Below are positions 11,432-23,913 of a stretch of 64,000 bases of DNA, one piece after another. The notes under the pieces are model-generated. The model was not told where the DNA came from, ran no database searches, and saw only the letters and a list, made by a program, of their open reading frames with translations. The stretch is from Henricia sp. BOLD:AAB3569 (lineage: Eukaryota; Echinodermata; Asteroidea; Spinulosida; Echinasteridae). The position numbers were made by a program, and so were the translations under genes. The first letter of the stretch is position 1. Each line of letters begins with the position of its first letter. Location: positions 2,418,001-2,482,000 of the forward strand of contig JBBELK010000052.1 of assembly GCA_037783545.1 (NCBI GenBank). The letters run 5' to 3'.

Positions 11432-12555
11432 TTAAGCAGTTTCTGGTTGTGTGTGGCGATCTAAGTTCGATATGGTATGAAAGTTTGTTAAGATTTAAAC
11501 TGTTAATGTGTTTATATATCTGATCCTTAAATGATGTATGTTTGCGTTCGAACCTCATAATTTGTACAATGGCTAAAAGCAAAAGACGCAGCAACCGAAA
11601 TAGTAACAACGCGAGGGATTTTTACTATTTTGTAGCAGAATACCAATCAATCGTAATCATGCACATCAAATACGATTTTAGCTGGTAACCTATTTTTAAA
11701 AGCAAATAAGGTTCTTGCTAAGCAAATTTTTATTGCCAAGAAGCTTTATGAAATTGGTCACAAAACACGCTTAGAGACCCAAACACACATGTCAAAACAG
11801 ATTCGTTCATTAAAAAACCCCGAATATTGTATTAAATTAGAACGACCATCCAATTTCCCAACAGTTTGGCCACAACAGCCATTATGCCGATGAGTAATGC
11901 CCGACATCTCTTCCGTTTAATACGTTTGGGATCTATTTTAAAACACCCAAAAGTGATTCACGTAGGATGCTGCTCGTTATACAAAATGCTTTCATTTTTC
12001 AATAGACCTTTTGAACGAGCGGCTATGACAGGGGGAGTCACATTACAAGTCAAAGTATAGCACTTTGTGGATCTATTGTCACATTATTTAAATAGCAAAC
12101 TTTTCCCATTATGGCCGCAAGAGCAAAGGGTTTATTACACGGTTTTTAGTAAGTTCATCATGTACTTTGATGCCAATTATGTCGTTGTTTAAAATTGACA
12201 AAAATAAGAGTGTAAATAAAATTGCAATGATATGGCTATATTGGTATTAATCTTCTTGCGTATGATCTCCGAAGGGAATCGGGTCGCTGAGATCAGCTGA
12301 CTAAAGTCGTTGCCCTTGACCACCTATAGGAGGTTCTGCAGCACGGTACTAAAGGAATATAAAGTTTAAAGATTATACAGTCCGTGGTTCTCAGCAAATT
12401 AGATTTTTTTCTCCAAACGAAATTTTAAAGAATTTACTTTATTTTAACGAAAAACATCGTACTTTGTGTTTTAGACATCGAAAACCCTATGAAATAGGGC
12501 TGTTTTTGCGCATTGCCTAGACTTGGCCGGGTCCGACGTTTTACGTTTAATCTAT

Positions 12556-12705
12556 GGTGCGGTGCGTGCAGCGCGCCCTCTTGATTGGTGGCCTGTCAAA
12601 TCTCTTTCTTCTGTCTCGGAAGACTTTCTGAGACAGAGAAAACAGAAGAAAACAGATTGGACAGGCCAACGGTCGGGAGGGCGTAATGTGCGCTGCACGT
12701 TGCAG
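12556..12705. mobile_element. Foldback element
   Basis: GCCTGTCAAATCT...TTCTTCTGTCTC is mirrored by GAGACAGAGAAAACAGAAG...GATTGGACAGGC. Arms of about 60 bases with scattered mismatches. Confidence 0.6.
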
Positions 12706-12929
12706 ACCGAGCACATGAGGTCAGACTTGGGCAATTCTATCGCCTTGAATTATTAGCGGACCGCCAATAATTCGATATAATATTGATAATTCGAAACGTT
12801 TGTCTAAAAATATCAATACAAAAAATTATATTTTTCAAGGTGCCATACCCCAAAACGCACGGACTGTGTATATTTAACGTAGTAAATTATAGTGGTACCC
12901 CAGACACGTAAAGGGACTGTCATAGAGTT

Positions 12930-13135
12930 ATATTTAGAAAACTAGAGTGTTCATTGGCTATTCAAGTCACGTTTGTGGACCGTGCCGATGTGGGCGGCGC
13001 CATGTTTGCTTAACGCTATGAGAGCAAAGTGGGCAAAACCATTTTGCCCACCGAGCACCCCATAGCGTTAAGCCAAAATGGCGGCGTCCATATCGGCACA
13101 TCGTGTATTGGGAGTGCGCACTCTAGTTTTCTATA
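12930..13135. mobile_element. Foldback element around CTTAACGCTAT
   Basis: TGCCGATGTGGGCGGCGCCAT and AATGGCGGCGTCCATATCGGCA are inverted around GCTTAACGCTATGAG and CTCCATAGCGTTAAGC-like segments. A related end occurs near 41466. Confidence 0.6.
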
Positions 13136-13179
13136 ATAACTCTTTGGGTTGGGGAATGTGCGGATATGAGCGCCGCCAT

Positions 13180-13560
13180 TTTGAATTAAAGGAGCATGAC
13201 CAGAGTTTCTGGAAAATAGTTTTCGATGTAACTTACCAATATTATCAAGTAACTCCCATACACACCTCCCATGTCCCAAAAACCCGAAAACATTCGCGAT
13301 TTCCAGCAAAAAATTGAACAAAACTATCGAGTCGGCTTTCAGTGGATAAACGTTGATACTGGAAAATTAGTTTACAAATAATCGGTGGATTTTCGACGAT
13401 ATCCTCGAAAATATGCGGCCTAGAAGCGCGGGAGTTTCAGTTTCGTAATCAGAAAAATATAACGGATGTTATGATATACAAATCTCATGACCCATAAGGT
13501 AAGTCCCGGGGAGTTATGGGTAAAAAAAAGTGATCTGGTCACACTCCTTTAACGCTGCGG
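13180..13560. repeat. Dispersed repeat pair with 54360-54540
   Basis: AAATTAGTTTACAAA, ACGATATCC.TGAAAAT.T and GAGCGCG..A.TTTCAG plus GTGATCTGGTCA-like text occur in the same order at 54360-54540 in the intron of gene 5. Confidence 0.55.
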
Positions 13561-14033
13561 GACAAAAACGACAACACCAACATGGTGGGTTGTTTTGCAC
13601 CCGCCAAAATGTCGGCGCCCATAGGCACAACTTGATTGTGTATGAGTTCGCGATTAGTATAGTTTCCTGTATTTAACTCTGTGGTCAGGACGCGTCTGAC
13701 CGTTTTTCATAACCCGGAATTTCCGCAAGAAGTGAACGTCGACTAATTGCCATCTAGGCCTACATGAAGAAAATAAAATCTCTCCAAAAGCGTAGGAAGC
13801 AATTCAATTATTTGAGTAAAAGCAGACGTATTTTTTACGCGGCAATCTGAAGTGTATTTTCACCATCAGCATAGACTCCTACAGAGTGACGTCAGTTTCC
13901 ATGGTAATTGGGTCTAGACATTCGCTGGTAATCCGAAACTTCCATTGTTAAAGCGCAGGGAAAAAGGTTCATTGGTTTTAGTTGAAACCCAACATAGGCC
14001 TACCCATGGCAACACACGAAGGGTGACGTTTTC

Positions 14034-14184
14034 TATAGACCGTATCGAATAGCCGCCATTTCGTGGGGCAGTTTCTTTGTTCCTCGAGGATATGCATGGT
14101 TGCACATATTGTGCTTCCATTGTTGAACGGTTTAAGTAACAAAAAGGTGCCCCACGAAATGGCGGCTATTCGATACGGTCTATA
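14034..14184. mobile_element. Foldback MITE with 37-bp perfect arms
   Basis: 14034-14070 (TATAGACCGTATCGAATAGC...) is exactly complementary to 14148-14184. The loop is 77 bases. Confidence 0.85.
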
Positions 14185-14519
14185 TATCTTTCTTTCAGAT
14201 TAAAACATTTCGTTAAAGAGATTTCGTTAAATTTGAATTATATAATGTCGATTTGTTTTTAAAAAAACTTCCCAGGTTAAGCCTATGTTTCTCCAGCATG
14301 ATCAATGAAGGATTTTACAAAATAATGAAGGATTTTAAAAATGAAGGATTTTAAGGGAATTATTCGGAGGCTGGATACTAACAAACCTAAAATATTAAAA
14401 TCTTAATGGAAAAGATCAACAAATTGCTTCTGGTTGTGGTTTACTCAGTTTGATATTAGATGAAACTTAGTTGACCAATATTTGTTTAAGTACATTTTAA
14501 TTTCAATGTTGTTATTTAT

Positions 14520-14640
14520 GGGCGTGTTCGAGTGACGACTGTTAACTATACAGTTCGACATGGGTCCCTCGAACAACGGAAATTACCCGTCGTTCGAGGG
14601 AGGCTAGTCGACTATAGTTAACTACAGTCGCTCACTCAAA
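14520..14640. repeat. Foldback element
   Basis: GTTCGAGTGACGACTGTTAACTATA and TATAGTTAACTACAGTCGCTCACTC form arms around an inner inverted CCCTCGAAC/GTTCGAGGG. Confidence 0.6.
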
Positions 14641-15737
14641 CTTTCTCTATATGTTTGTAGGCTTACCATGAGCAAAGCATTTTCGAATGCCAATTCTTAT
14701 TGTGTTAAATAATGTAAATCATAATATAATGATGTATTATACATGTATTTGGAATTGCATGTGATTGGTGATTTATCACATGCAACATATAACTAGCTTT
14801 GAAATTCGGGAAATGTGCAGAGACGTAATCCAAGTAATTAAAAATACAATGAACTACGGTGGTACCCTTTTTTTATTGTTTGCTCCTGTAGTTTGACAAA
14901 AACATCAACGCCACAAGAAACGTCTAAACCTTTGTATACAAATCACGTTTGGCTGTAAAGATTTGGTCTAAAATTAAAATAAAAATAAAGTTAAAACAAA
15001 TGGTGAACAAAAATGTATTATCGATATTACACACATGGATCCAAGTCGTCTTTTGATGCTTAAAAGCCCAATGCTTCATTTGCAGATAACACTTTTATAA
15101 ATGCGTGAAGAGGATTTATGTCAAAACAAGGCTTCAGAATGTAACAGGAAAATAAACAGGCCTTAAGACACTCAAAAATACTAACCGAAAAACTCAGTTT
15201 AGACAACCAAACGGGTTGCCACATTTGCTTGGCTATCTTAAAGCCTCAATACACCTTTTCAATGACCCGAAATGTTACTTCATCAGTTGACAAGAAAAAC
15301 CCGATTAAAAGTTTTTTTATAGCAATAGCAACAAATACCACATGATTTTTTCGCGTGTATAAAGTGGTACCTTTGTGGGAGAAATTGCCAACAGAAGGTG
15401 TTTTAAAAATAATAATTTGCAGACATTTTGTTTACCATTCAACACAAAAACCATGCATGGATGTTTATGGTTTTCACTTCTTCAGCACAATGTCGTTTGT
15501 TTCTTGGGTGTAATTGGAAAACTTTTAAAAACAGCATCACATAACTAAACTAAAGAATAACTGCCTTGTTGAGATTTCAGCCACAAAAATACAGTAATAC
15601 TTCAGAAAACCTGAAAAATATTTAAAACATTTCTGCAGACATTTGTTTTTAAAAAGTACACTCATTTGGAAATTTAGGCCACAAAGGTAGGCCTACAATT
15701 TTCACGGGGAAAAATCATGTGCTGGTTTGTTAAGCAC

Positions 15738-16512
15738 AGGTCACACCAACGCCGGATACAACAAGGATTATCCCGGATAGCCACGGACCCAGAATGACCA
15801 TCTTCCGGGGCGAATCGGGATGAAATCGTCCAGACCGTCCCCTCGACGGTGGAAAAACCCAGACACCCCCGTACTGTCCCGTACCATGACGGACCCAACA
15901 CGGAAACAGTACGTTTTACCAAGGATTGACTACGGACCCAACCACGGACCCAACACGAACCACTCCGTACTACCACGGACCCAACACGTTTCACCACGAA
16001 CTGCCCCGGACCCAACACGAACCGTCCCGAACTGTCCCGGAAGAGCTACGGATGCACCCTGAACCATCCCGGACCCAACACGGACCCAACACGAACCGTC
16101 ACGGAGACTATAATATAGGTGCATTTTTCATTGGTTTCCACTTTTCGACAGGACTTTGTTGTGTCCGGGGTGGTCCGGGATGGTAGGTGGCGACAACGTG
16201 TTGGGAAAATTATGCCGTATCGCCAAGTATCGCCAAGCATCATCACGATGCCACTACGGATTCACTACGTACTGTCCCGAACCGAACACGAACCATCCCG
16301 GATTGGGCTTCCATCCCGAATCACCCCGACTTTTTTAAACAGTTTAAAAAAGTCGGGGTGACCTGCCGAACCGCCCAGGACTATCCCGATTCATCCAGTA
16401 CCATCCAGAACTACTCCGGACCCAACACGAACCAACCAGGAACCAACACGGATAGGACCCCGGATCGGCAATATTTCAGTCCGGGATGGTTCGGGACCTT
16501 GGTGTGACTTGG
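15738..16512. mobile_element. TIR element built of GGACCCAACACGAACC-like repeats
   Basis: GTCACACCAA at the left and TTGGTGTGAC at the right mark the ends. The interior is made of degenerate copies of CCGGACCCAACACGAACC in both orientations, plus an inner foldback at about 16328-16352. Open frames reading DPTRT or similar are artefacts. Confidence 0.6.
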
Positions 16513-17429
16513 GCTTTACCATTGCTTTGAACGCTTTTACTGTGGTTTGTTTTTCAACTCGTGAAGTAAATTTTGGGTAACTGCAAATGATGTAGTGGGC
16601 TTTAAAATGCTGTCAAACATGTCCGAGAAGGTCGCTGAAAACTATCACCCGATTCGAAAAACTCAAACCGTAGAAAGAGTCGTTTCAGCTAGATCACATT
16701 TCCCATACTATTTGTACGATATCAGTACACCTTATCAGATGCACGAATCACTGTCCAACAACAGATTTAGGCCTATACGGGTCATCTTTCTGTCGCAAGG
16801 CCGTTGCTCCCACACCGAGTTGTCTACAACGAGCGTTGCTGAAACGAGTTAAAAGGAAACACCAGCTTACTGTTTACATAATGTAGCGATCTAGCATTCT
16901 TAACAATAATTTTTTGATGGTCGTTGTGAAAAGATTTATCAAAATGTCACGTAATTAACTAGAAATGTTTAAAATTAACGAAAGAGACAAATGTTGGGCT
17001 ATATACGCTTTACCAGCCGTCGCGATGTATTATGTATCATGTGTTTGTAAATAAAGGTGGCGTTCGATATGGGTCGAAACGTGTTTAAGCTCGATTCCTT
17101 GTTTTCCCTGACTCATCACATAACACCTTGCATGATCCCTCAGGTCAGCGCTGACTCGAGGAAGCAACTCGAACGAAAATTGTTGATGTCTTTAGAGCCC
17201 TCAATAGGCCTATGCTGTTTTTTCCTTCGGATATTATTTATCGCGAAGACACGAACATCTGAGAGATTATTTCGTCCATATCAACACCCAGACACCTTTC
17301 TTATGAAATCTGTTGGCAGATTTGTGTACAAATTGGAAAATACGGTCTGTACATATAGTGTTCGTAGGACATTATTTTCCAACAAGAGAAACCAACCGCG
17401 AATGACAAAAGCAACTCGCACTTCGCGCT
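16513..17429. other. Spacer, no supported gene
   Basis: AT-rich spacer with a weak C2-like edge near 16513-16605, and GTCATCTTTCTGTCGCAAGG at about 16785, which recurs inverted near 18430. I see no gene. Confidence 0.4.
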
Positions 17430-17665
17430 GGTTTATACGGCTGGAAATAAAACTAACTTCAAGACCACGTGATTTATCCGAACCAGAATCTGGTTCCAAT
17501 AAATCATGTCACCTTGATTTTTTGAATAATGCTCAAAAACGGCCAAATTTTGTGGTTTCTTTTCAGGTTCTCCCCAGTCTATTTCGGAAAGACTTTCAGA
17601 ATCATGTATGGGTCTATTTCGAGCCTAAAATAGCCAAACAAAGCCGGTATGTCCCTTTTAGCTGG
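17430..17665. repeat. Dispersed repeat, copy 1 (AGTCTATTTCGGAAAGACTTT)
   Basis: Matches, in reverse complement, 63795-64000, including CAGAATCATGTATGGGTCTA and the AACTAACT.CAAG start. This explains most of the 227-codon open frame that spans the region. Confidence 0.65.
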
Positions 17666-18086
17666 GCTGTATTCATGATTGAAAATTGCATTATAGCTGG
17701 GGACGTTGTTACTACAGCAAGAGCCAATCACGGTAATTAACACGCGCCTCGCCCTGTGTAGTGGTAGCATCGATGTTTACCAGGCTAATGTTTAAATGAA
17801 CATGCAGTTAGGACATTTGTCAATAAATACGTATCGTTATTTAGATGAACTGCGTTTAGCTTTTAGCGAACACGAACATTCTATACTGCGTACATAAGTG
17901 CACGATAAAATAATATACATGGCCATAAAATATATAAGAATTGTTGGAAAAGCCTTGCTGAAACGCGCGAGATGATTGGTCGAAACGGCGGCAAAGGTCA
18001 TGCATGCCTACCGGGTCAAAAGTGTTCAGTACCTCTCATTGGTCGAACAGCCCGGGGAGTTGAGCCTATAGCTCAACTCGTTTCAG

Positions 18087-18376
18087 TTGTTGTTGTTGTT
18101 GTTGTATATTTTATGGCATCTTCGGCAACTAAGGCCCTTTATGCCATTAACTATATACGGTTTTAGCTTAAACTATACTATATTATCAACTTAAGATGAC
18201 GAAGAAGGAGTTGCAGTTTTAGAAGTGAGAGGAAAACCCCCAGAGAAATGCCCCAGGGGAAAACCCACGCGGTCAAGTAGGGACTGCAAACCCAATCCAC
18301 ATACACGCTCCGGATTCGAACCCGGGACGCCAGAGGTGAAAGGCGAGGAAAGAACCCGTACGCCAACCCGACCGCC
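18087..18376 (-). mobile_element. tRNA-derived SINE type 1, complete, 15-bp target duplication
   Basis: On the minus strand the head reads GGGCGGTCGGGTTGGCGTA (box A) and GGGTTCGAATCC (box B), followed by an unrelated body and a CAA-repeat tail. Flanks CTCAACTCGTTTCAG at 18072-18086 and 18377-18391 are identical, showing LINE-type insertion. The perfect duplication suggests a fairly recent event. Confidence 0.88.
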
Positions 18377-18859
18377 CTCAACTCGTTTCAGCAAGTTCGT
18401 TGTGGACAACTCGGTTTGGGAGCAACGGCCTTGCGACAGGAAGATGATACGGGTCGGCGTATAGCGCATCATGCTTTGAAGTTTAAACACGGTTTGAAGA
18501 AAGTGATAATCCATTTAACTAGGTAAATCAGTGAGAAATGTTCGCAGAGTCCCCATACTTATCGGGGGATCTCCCCACACCACCCCCCACACACATCCGC
18601 ATTAACCCCCAATCTTGTATATGTGTCCTTGGATTTTAAGATAAAGGTCAAAAGCAGAATTGGCTTTTGGTGTGATGATTCATAAAAGTGGATGGATTTC
18701 GGGTACGCAGGTGATGCTGTTACAAAAGTTGAATAAAGCCCATACTGCAGTATAATTTTGTTTAATGTCCCAAAATTGCAATCAACCATTTGACAGGAAA
18801 ATTGTACTCAAACGGAAGATAGAAGTGGTTCTAACTGTCTAATGCAATATTTCCGCCCG

Positions 18860-19342
18860 ATATGTAAACGATTGGTAAACCGTTACAATTAGTTTCGTCC
18901 CTCTGTGTGAAGGTATGCATGATTAAAACCAACTTTAGCAAAAATCAGCTCCGTAGTTCCTCTAACTTTTGAGAAAACAGTCAAAAATTTGTTTACAGGC
19001 ACATCGCCCCCAAATCACTTTGCCCTCATGAACCACGGCCTGTGCACGAAGTTGTTACGGTGGCATTTGGGCGAGGTAGTGTTTGGATGAAGTGGTTTTG
19101 GGGCAAAATGGCCTTTGGGTGAAGTGCTTCAGGGCGAAGTTGTCCAGGGCGAGGTAGTTTTGGGCGAAATGAATTTACGTCTCGCGAGACGAAAAACAAT
19201 TGTTTTGCTCATTTCTCAAAGACTATAGCACTTCAGACAAAACCATTTCAGGGAAGTTTTCTGCAGTCATCGTGTTTATATTGTGTCAGTTATGTGTAAA
19301 TCTGCAAGTGAACATTTCTCATTCATCGAGATACCATTCATT
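18860..19342. mobile_element. TTAA MITE family A, copy 2 (diverged)
   Basis: It shares GATTGGTAAACCGTTACAA, the GGGCGAAGTGG units and CGTCTCGCGAGACG with the family, but the start is worn. A second MITE (family B) sits at its right edge at TTAA 19343-19346. Confidence 0.65.
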
Positions 19343-19346
19343 TTAA

Positions 19347-19450
19347 AGGCACAGGCTCGTCAGCAATGCGCGCGCGCCAAATTCGTGCCACGAAATACGC
19401 AGGCAAAAGTGCCTTTAAGCAGGCAAAAGTGCCTTTAAGCAGGCAAAAGT
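19347..19450. mobile_element. TTAA hairpin MITE family B, copy 1 (truncated)
   Basis: Starts AGGCACAGGCTCGTCAGC after TTAA. The loop side is replaced by a 20-bp unit GCAGGCAAAAGTGCCTTTAA repeated two to three times, so the right arm is missing. Confidence 0.6.
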
Positions 19451-19999
19451 GCGAAGTCGTATTAGGCAGATACCCCAACGGTTGCGAAAGTTATCGAAAA
19501 TTAAAACAAAAACGGATAGCTTGGTTTTTTTAGGAAAAGGTGGTGGGAGCGTGCGCCCCCTACGCACCAACCCCCTCTCCCTGATCTGCCCCTGCTTTTA
19601 TTAGGGAACGATAATTGAAGATGAATATATAAAAATATGTGTGTACATACTTTTTTTTAACAAGACCGCCCTCATGTGAGAACCAAACCGCAGAGCCCCG
19701 ACTACCGTGGCATTACAGCGCCACTATCCGTGCGGTATAGTCAGGGAACCAGCCTAAAACAGATTGGCACTGTTTTCAATTGTTTTTTTCGGAACGTACA
19801 TTAAGTTCTGAGCTGACTCATACACAGGTTGTTTTTATCATACACGCCCTCAATCACACATGGGGATAACGCCATTTGTATTACCTATTTTCCAAGCCCG
19901 GAACGTAGGCCTATACGCTTTTCAATGCGTTTTAAACTGGGTAATACATTTAATCGAAGTATTCTTTTCTTACTAAAACTCAGTTGTGTTATTCTTTAA

Positions 20000-20344
20000 A
20001 GACGTATACATGATTAGAAAACATTTAAAAACGGGAACGACAGCATTACATAACTTAAGAATACAATGTTGATAAACTGCATTGTAGAAATTTCAGCCAC
20101 ATAAACGCAGTAATAATGCATATATACTTCAGAAAACCTGAAAAATCCACGCATGGTTTTTGTGTTGTCTGCAGACAATTTTTTAAAAGCAACTTCAGTT
20201 GGCAATTTTTCACACAAAGATATACCATTTTACACGGGGAAAACCATGTGATGTTTGTTACCATTGCTATCAACACTTTTATTTGGGTTTTCTTGTCAAC
20301 TCGTAAAGTACAACTGTGGGTAACTCCAAATAATGTATTGGGGC
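20000..20344. mobile_element. TTAA MITE family C2, copy with both ends
   Basis: TTAA at 19996-19999 and 20345-20348. Core GTAGAAATTTCAGCCACATA. Related copies or pieces: about 786-935, 15290-15700 (two opposed), 31490-31948 (reverse), 40350-40655, 56297-56621 and 57640-57900. Its 5' end resembles family A, so both may use the same transposase. Confidence 0.65.
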
Positions 20345-20399
20345 TTAATGACAGCGTCCCACTGTGCGATTTTGTTGTGAATGTCCCGCGGTTTAGTTG

Positions 20400-20924
20400 A
20401 ATATATAGTATACATGATTGGTAAACTGTTACAAATAGTTTTATCCCCCTGTGTGATTGAAGATATGCATGATTAAAACCAACCTGAGCAAAAACAAGCT
20501 CCGTACGTACTTCGTCTAACTTTTGAGAAAACGGTCAAAAAAGGGTTTGCAGTCATTTCGCCCCAAAACCACTTCGCCCTAAACCATTTCGCCCTAAACC
20601 ACGGCCTGTGCACAAAGTGGTTTTTGGGGCGAAGTGGCATCTGGGCGATGTAGTGTTTGGAAGAAGTGATTTGGGGCGAAATGGCACTCAGGCGGAGCGG
20701 TTTGGGTGCGAAATGGCACTTGGGCGAAATGGTTTTGGGGCGAATTGAATTTTCGTCCCATGAGACGAAAAATAATTGTTTTACTAATTTCTCAAAGACT
20801 ATAGCACTTCAGACAAAACCATTTCAGGGGAAGTTTTCTACGGTCATCGTGTTTATATTGTGTAAGTTTGCGTAAATCTGTGAACATTTCTGATTTTCGA
20901 GATACCAATCATGTATACTGCCTT
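20400..20924. mobile_element. TTAA MITE family A, copy 3
   Basis: Begins TATATAGTATACATGATTGG and ends TGTATACTGCCT followed by TTAA at 20925-20928. It has the same 15-16-bp unit blocks and lies directly after a family C2 element. Confidence 0.72.
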
Positions 20925-21463
20925 TAAGGTTTGTTGAGATTACCCGAGATTGTGTATATATAGTCTCAGGTAATTTCAACAAATCTTAGCAAAATCGTTG
21001 TAGACAAAACTTGAAGTGGAAGGCCAGCTTTATAGAGATGGCGAGATTGTATGATGATCGTATGATGTAACGTCTTTACACAATTTGCAAGTTTTCTCCA
21101 AGGAAGACGTGACGCAAGTTACTGCGGGCATTCCATTACACACGAGCCTCTGACTCTCTCTATCGGGAAGGTTCAAGGGGACGGAGCGGATGTAAGCTCC
21201 CATTCGGGGCAACTGGTCTGCTATCGGCAAACTATTCCAATCCTTATTACCCCTCAAGTAATTTGTATCTAATGAACCGGAGGTTAATTTGATTAAAGTG
21301 TCTTTCTTCGGAAGGTCCCGCGACCCGGGAAAGAGATATCTCCTCTCAGCAGGACAGGTCGTTTCACAGATGTTCGGATTCACGCTGTGACTTTAGTATT
21401 ACACCGTTTGTAAGATCCACAAAGCCAAGAAAAAAGGAACGCCGCGGAAAAGATTGAGTAGCG

Positions 21464-21506
21464 ATGCTGGGCGTGAGACATACCGTCGTTTTCGGCTTGC
21501 TGACGG
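21464..21506 (+). CDS. Gene 2, exon 1: leader start (phase-1 donor)
   Basis: The ATG at 21464 begins 14 codons, MLGVRHTVVFGLLT, plus one G before the donor GTAAGT at 21507. Phase and size match the other five leader exons. Joined to the acceptor at 25868/25869 it reads on as A-W-M-Q-R-C. The leader is shorter and less hydrophobic than in genes 3 and 5, so confidence is slightly lower. The 4362-bp intron is the longest of the six and carries several MITEs and the 492-bp tandem repeat. Confidence 0.55.
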
Positions 21507-22364
21507 GTAAGTTTGGTCTGTTTTACGCTACTTTTTGTTCTTGTCATACGCCTGTCGTTCTTTTCGTTCTGTCGTGTGTCGGCTTGTACTGCTTGTGTAT
21601 AGGAGACTCAGGAAGTTGTCCCGTGGTTTCCGTAAAACGGTGTCAGGTATACTGGTGACTTTCTTTATTTTGGGTGATCATGCCCACTCGGGAATGAATC
21701 ACCCGTACGCTATACCACATGTTCTAGCAAGGAGAAATTCTACAAGGTTCTGTCAAATCCAGGATTTGTGGGTTCAAAACAGCAACGCTCGAGGTCACAC
21801 GAGCGTTGCACTGGGACTATTAGTACGACTAGTTGTCCACGTTGCTAGTTCCATTGTTTTTATGCCATTTTCGAACTGTTTATGTCCATAATAAGTTCCT
21901 GCATATTCATGTAAAAATCTGCATGTCATGTATTTTAAATTAGTGGACATTTCTGGTATTTCTACACATAATTTTCACATTTTAAGTAAGTGATCTACTA
22001 TATTTTATACACCTTTTCTATTTTTCTAATTATAAATTTTTGATTTGTAAACTATGTGGCCCAAATTTGTTTCTGGTCATGTGGTTTATGGAAGCCATTG
22101 TGTAACCAAAACCTCAATAAACGTGCGAGAAAAAAACGAGCGAGAACTTGTTCGGCTCCAACAAGAAATCCCAACGTTACGAAAATTACCTTAATGGGAA
22201 ATTGGACTCAAAATGGCGGTTCTAACCGTCTGTGCATGAACATTTGAACATGATCGGTTAGAATGGCACAAAACAAATTCTTTGTTTCAATTCCAACTAG
22301 TGCATACACGGCGCATCTGTTTGCTGCTACACTATTATGTCTCTCTGCGCAATCTCTGTATTAA

Positions 22365-22500
22365 AGGCAGAGACTCGTCAGCAATATGCGCGCGCCAAAT
22401 TCGTGCCACGAGTATTTACACAGTTCCATGCCTTTGCTATGGAGCTGTTTATTTGGTGGCACGAAATTGGAGAGCGCGCATTGCTGACGAGCCTGTGCCT
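22365..22500. mobile_element. TTAA hairpin MITE family B, copy 2
   Basis: TTAA at 22361-22364 and 22501-22504. The arms AGGCA.AG.CTCGTCAGCAAT and ATTGCTGACGAGCCTGTGCCT form one near-perfect hairpin of about 136 bp, rich in GCGCGC. Confidence 0.78.
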
Positions 22501-22708
22501 TTAATCAACACCAAGACAAGCAACCAAACCACTTTTTTTTCTTTAAAATCGTTACCTGAATATTTTTGTTTCGGCATGGGACAAGAACTGAAATTAAACT
22601 AGAGGTATGACGTTTGTTGTTACAAACGCCAGGTGATCGGGTTAAATGAACATTTTGTGATGAATTTCAGACGTTGTTATCACCTGTGGAATGGCAAAAA
22701 TGGAAGTT

Positions 22709-22831
22709 CAGCAGCCGATTTCACGAAACTTTACGCAATTGCGCAAGTCCACTTACGCCATTACTTGCGCAATAACGTATGGCGTAAGTGGACTTGCGCA
22801 ATTGCGTAAAGTTTCGTGAAATCGGCTGCTG
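22709..22831. mobile_element. Perfect foldback element family C, copy 1
   Basis: Arms of about 55 bases, with AGCCGATTTCACGAAAC at one end and its exact complement at the other, pair over nearly the whole element. A second copy is at 44945-45063. Confidence 0.8.
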
Positions 22832-22929
22832 TATACACTAATCCGGTAACTAATATCTCCTCCCTGCATATCCGCCATAGCTGGGGGTTGATAGCTTGCA
22901 CCGTTTTGAGATATGAATTGTTGAAATAA

Positions 22930-23913
22930 TAACCTTTGAAATCTTGTAATGTGACACCTGTGACGACATCATGACGTCACAATTTTGTGCACAAATTGTT
23001 CAACAATTTGATAAACATCAAGTTCTTAAATGTGGCGAAAGAATCATGCAAATATCTGCTGTAGTTCTCAAGATACAGCATTTTAAAACATCTCAGCTCC
23101 AAATTTGCGTGATTTGACACCACATTACGTAACCACAGTCCATGTAATGACGTCACCAATGGTATAGTCAAAAGGTCCACATGTGTGGAAACATTTCGTT
23201 CCGTAGAAATATGGTCAAATTCACTACCACTTTGAATCTATTTGCATTCAAAATGCTAAAAAATTGCACATTTTCGAACAACTTCCGGTTTGGACCGGAA
23301 GTAGGCGTCACACAGGGGTCATGACATCGTATGATTTGTTCAGTTCATTTAGACTTATCATGTTGTGAAAGAATTGTTCAAGTATCTATTACGGTTCTTG
23401 AGATATGAATTTTGAAAATAATAACCTTTGAATTTTTGTAATTTGACACCTGTGACGATATCATGACGTCACAATGTTGTGCACAAATTGTTCAACAATT
23501 TGATAAACATCAAGTTCTTAAATGTGGCGAAAGAATCATGCAAATATCTGCTGTAGTTCTCAAGATACAGCATTTTAAAACAATTCAGCTCCAAATTTGC
23601 GTATTTTGACGCCACATTACGTAACCACCGTCCATGTGATGACGTCACAAATGGTATAGTCAAAAAGTCTACATGTGTGGAAACATTTCGTTCCGTAGAA
23701 ATATGGTCAAATTCACTACCACTTTGAATCTATTTGCATTCAAAACGCTTACAAAATGCACATTTTCGAACAACTTCCGGTTTGGACCGGAAGTAGGCGT
23801 CACACAGGGGTCATGACATCGTATGATTTGTTCAGTTCATTTAGACTTATCATGTTGTGAAAGAATTGTTCAAGTATCTATTACGGTTCTTGAGATATGA
23901 ATTTTGGAAATAA
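22930..23913. repeat. 492-bp tandem repeat (two units)
   Basis: TAACCTTTGAA occurs at 22930, 23422 and 23914, exactly 492 bases apart, and the two units match over most of their length with few changes. Each contains TGACGTCA twice and an invariant CTTCCGGTTTGGACCGGAAG palindrome. Confidence 0.9.

Noticed and set aside
17057-17740. 227-codon open frame, + strand
   Set aside because: A large part matches, inverted, a non-coding repeat at 63795-64000. There is no domain, leader or codon pattern, and the frame looks accidental.
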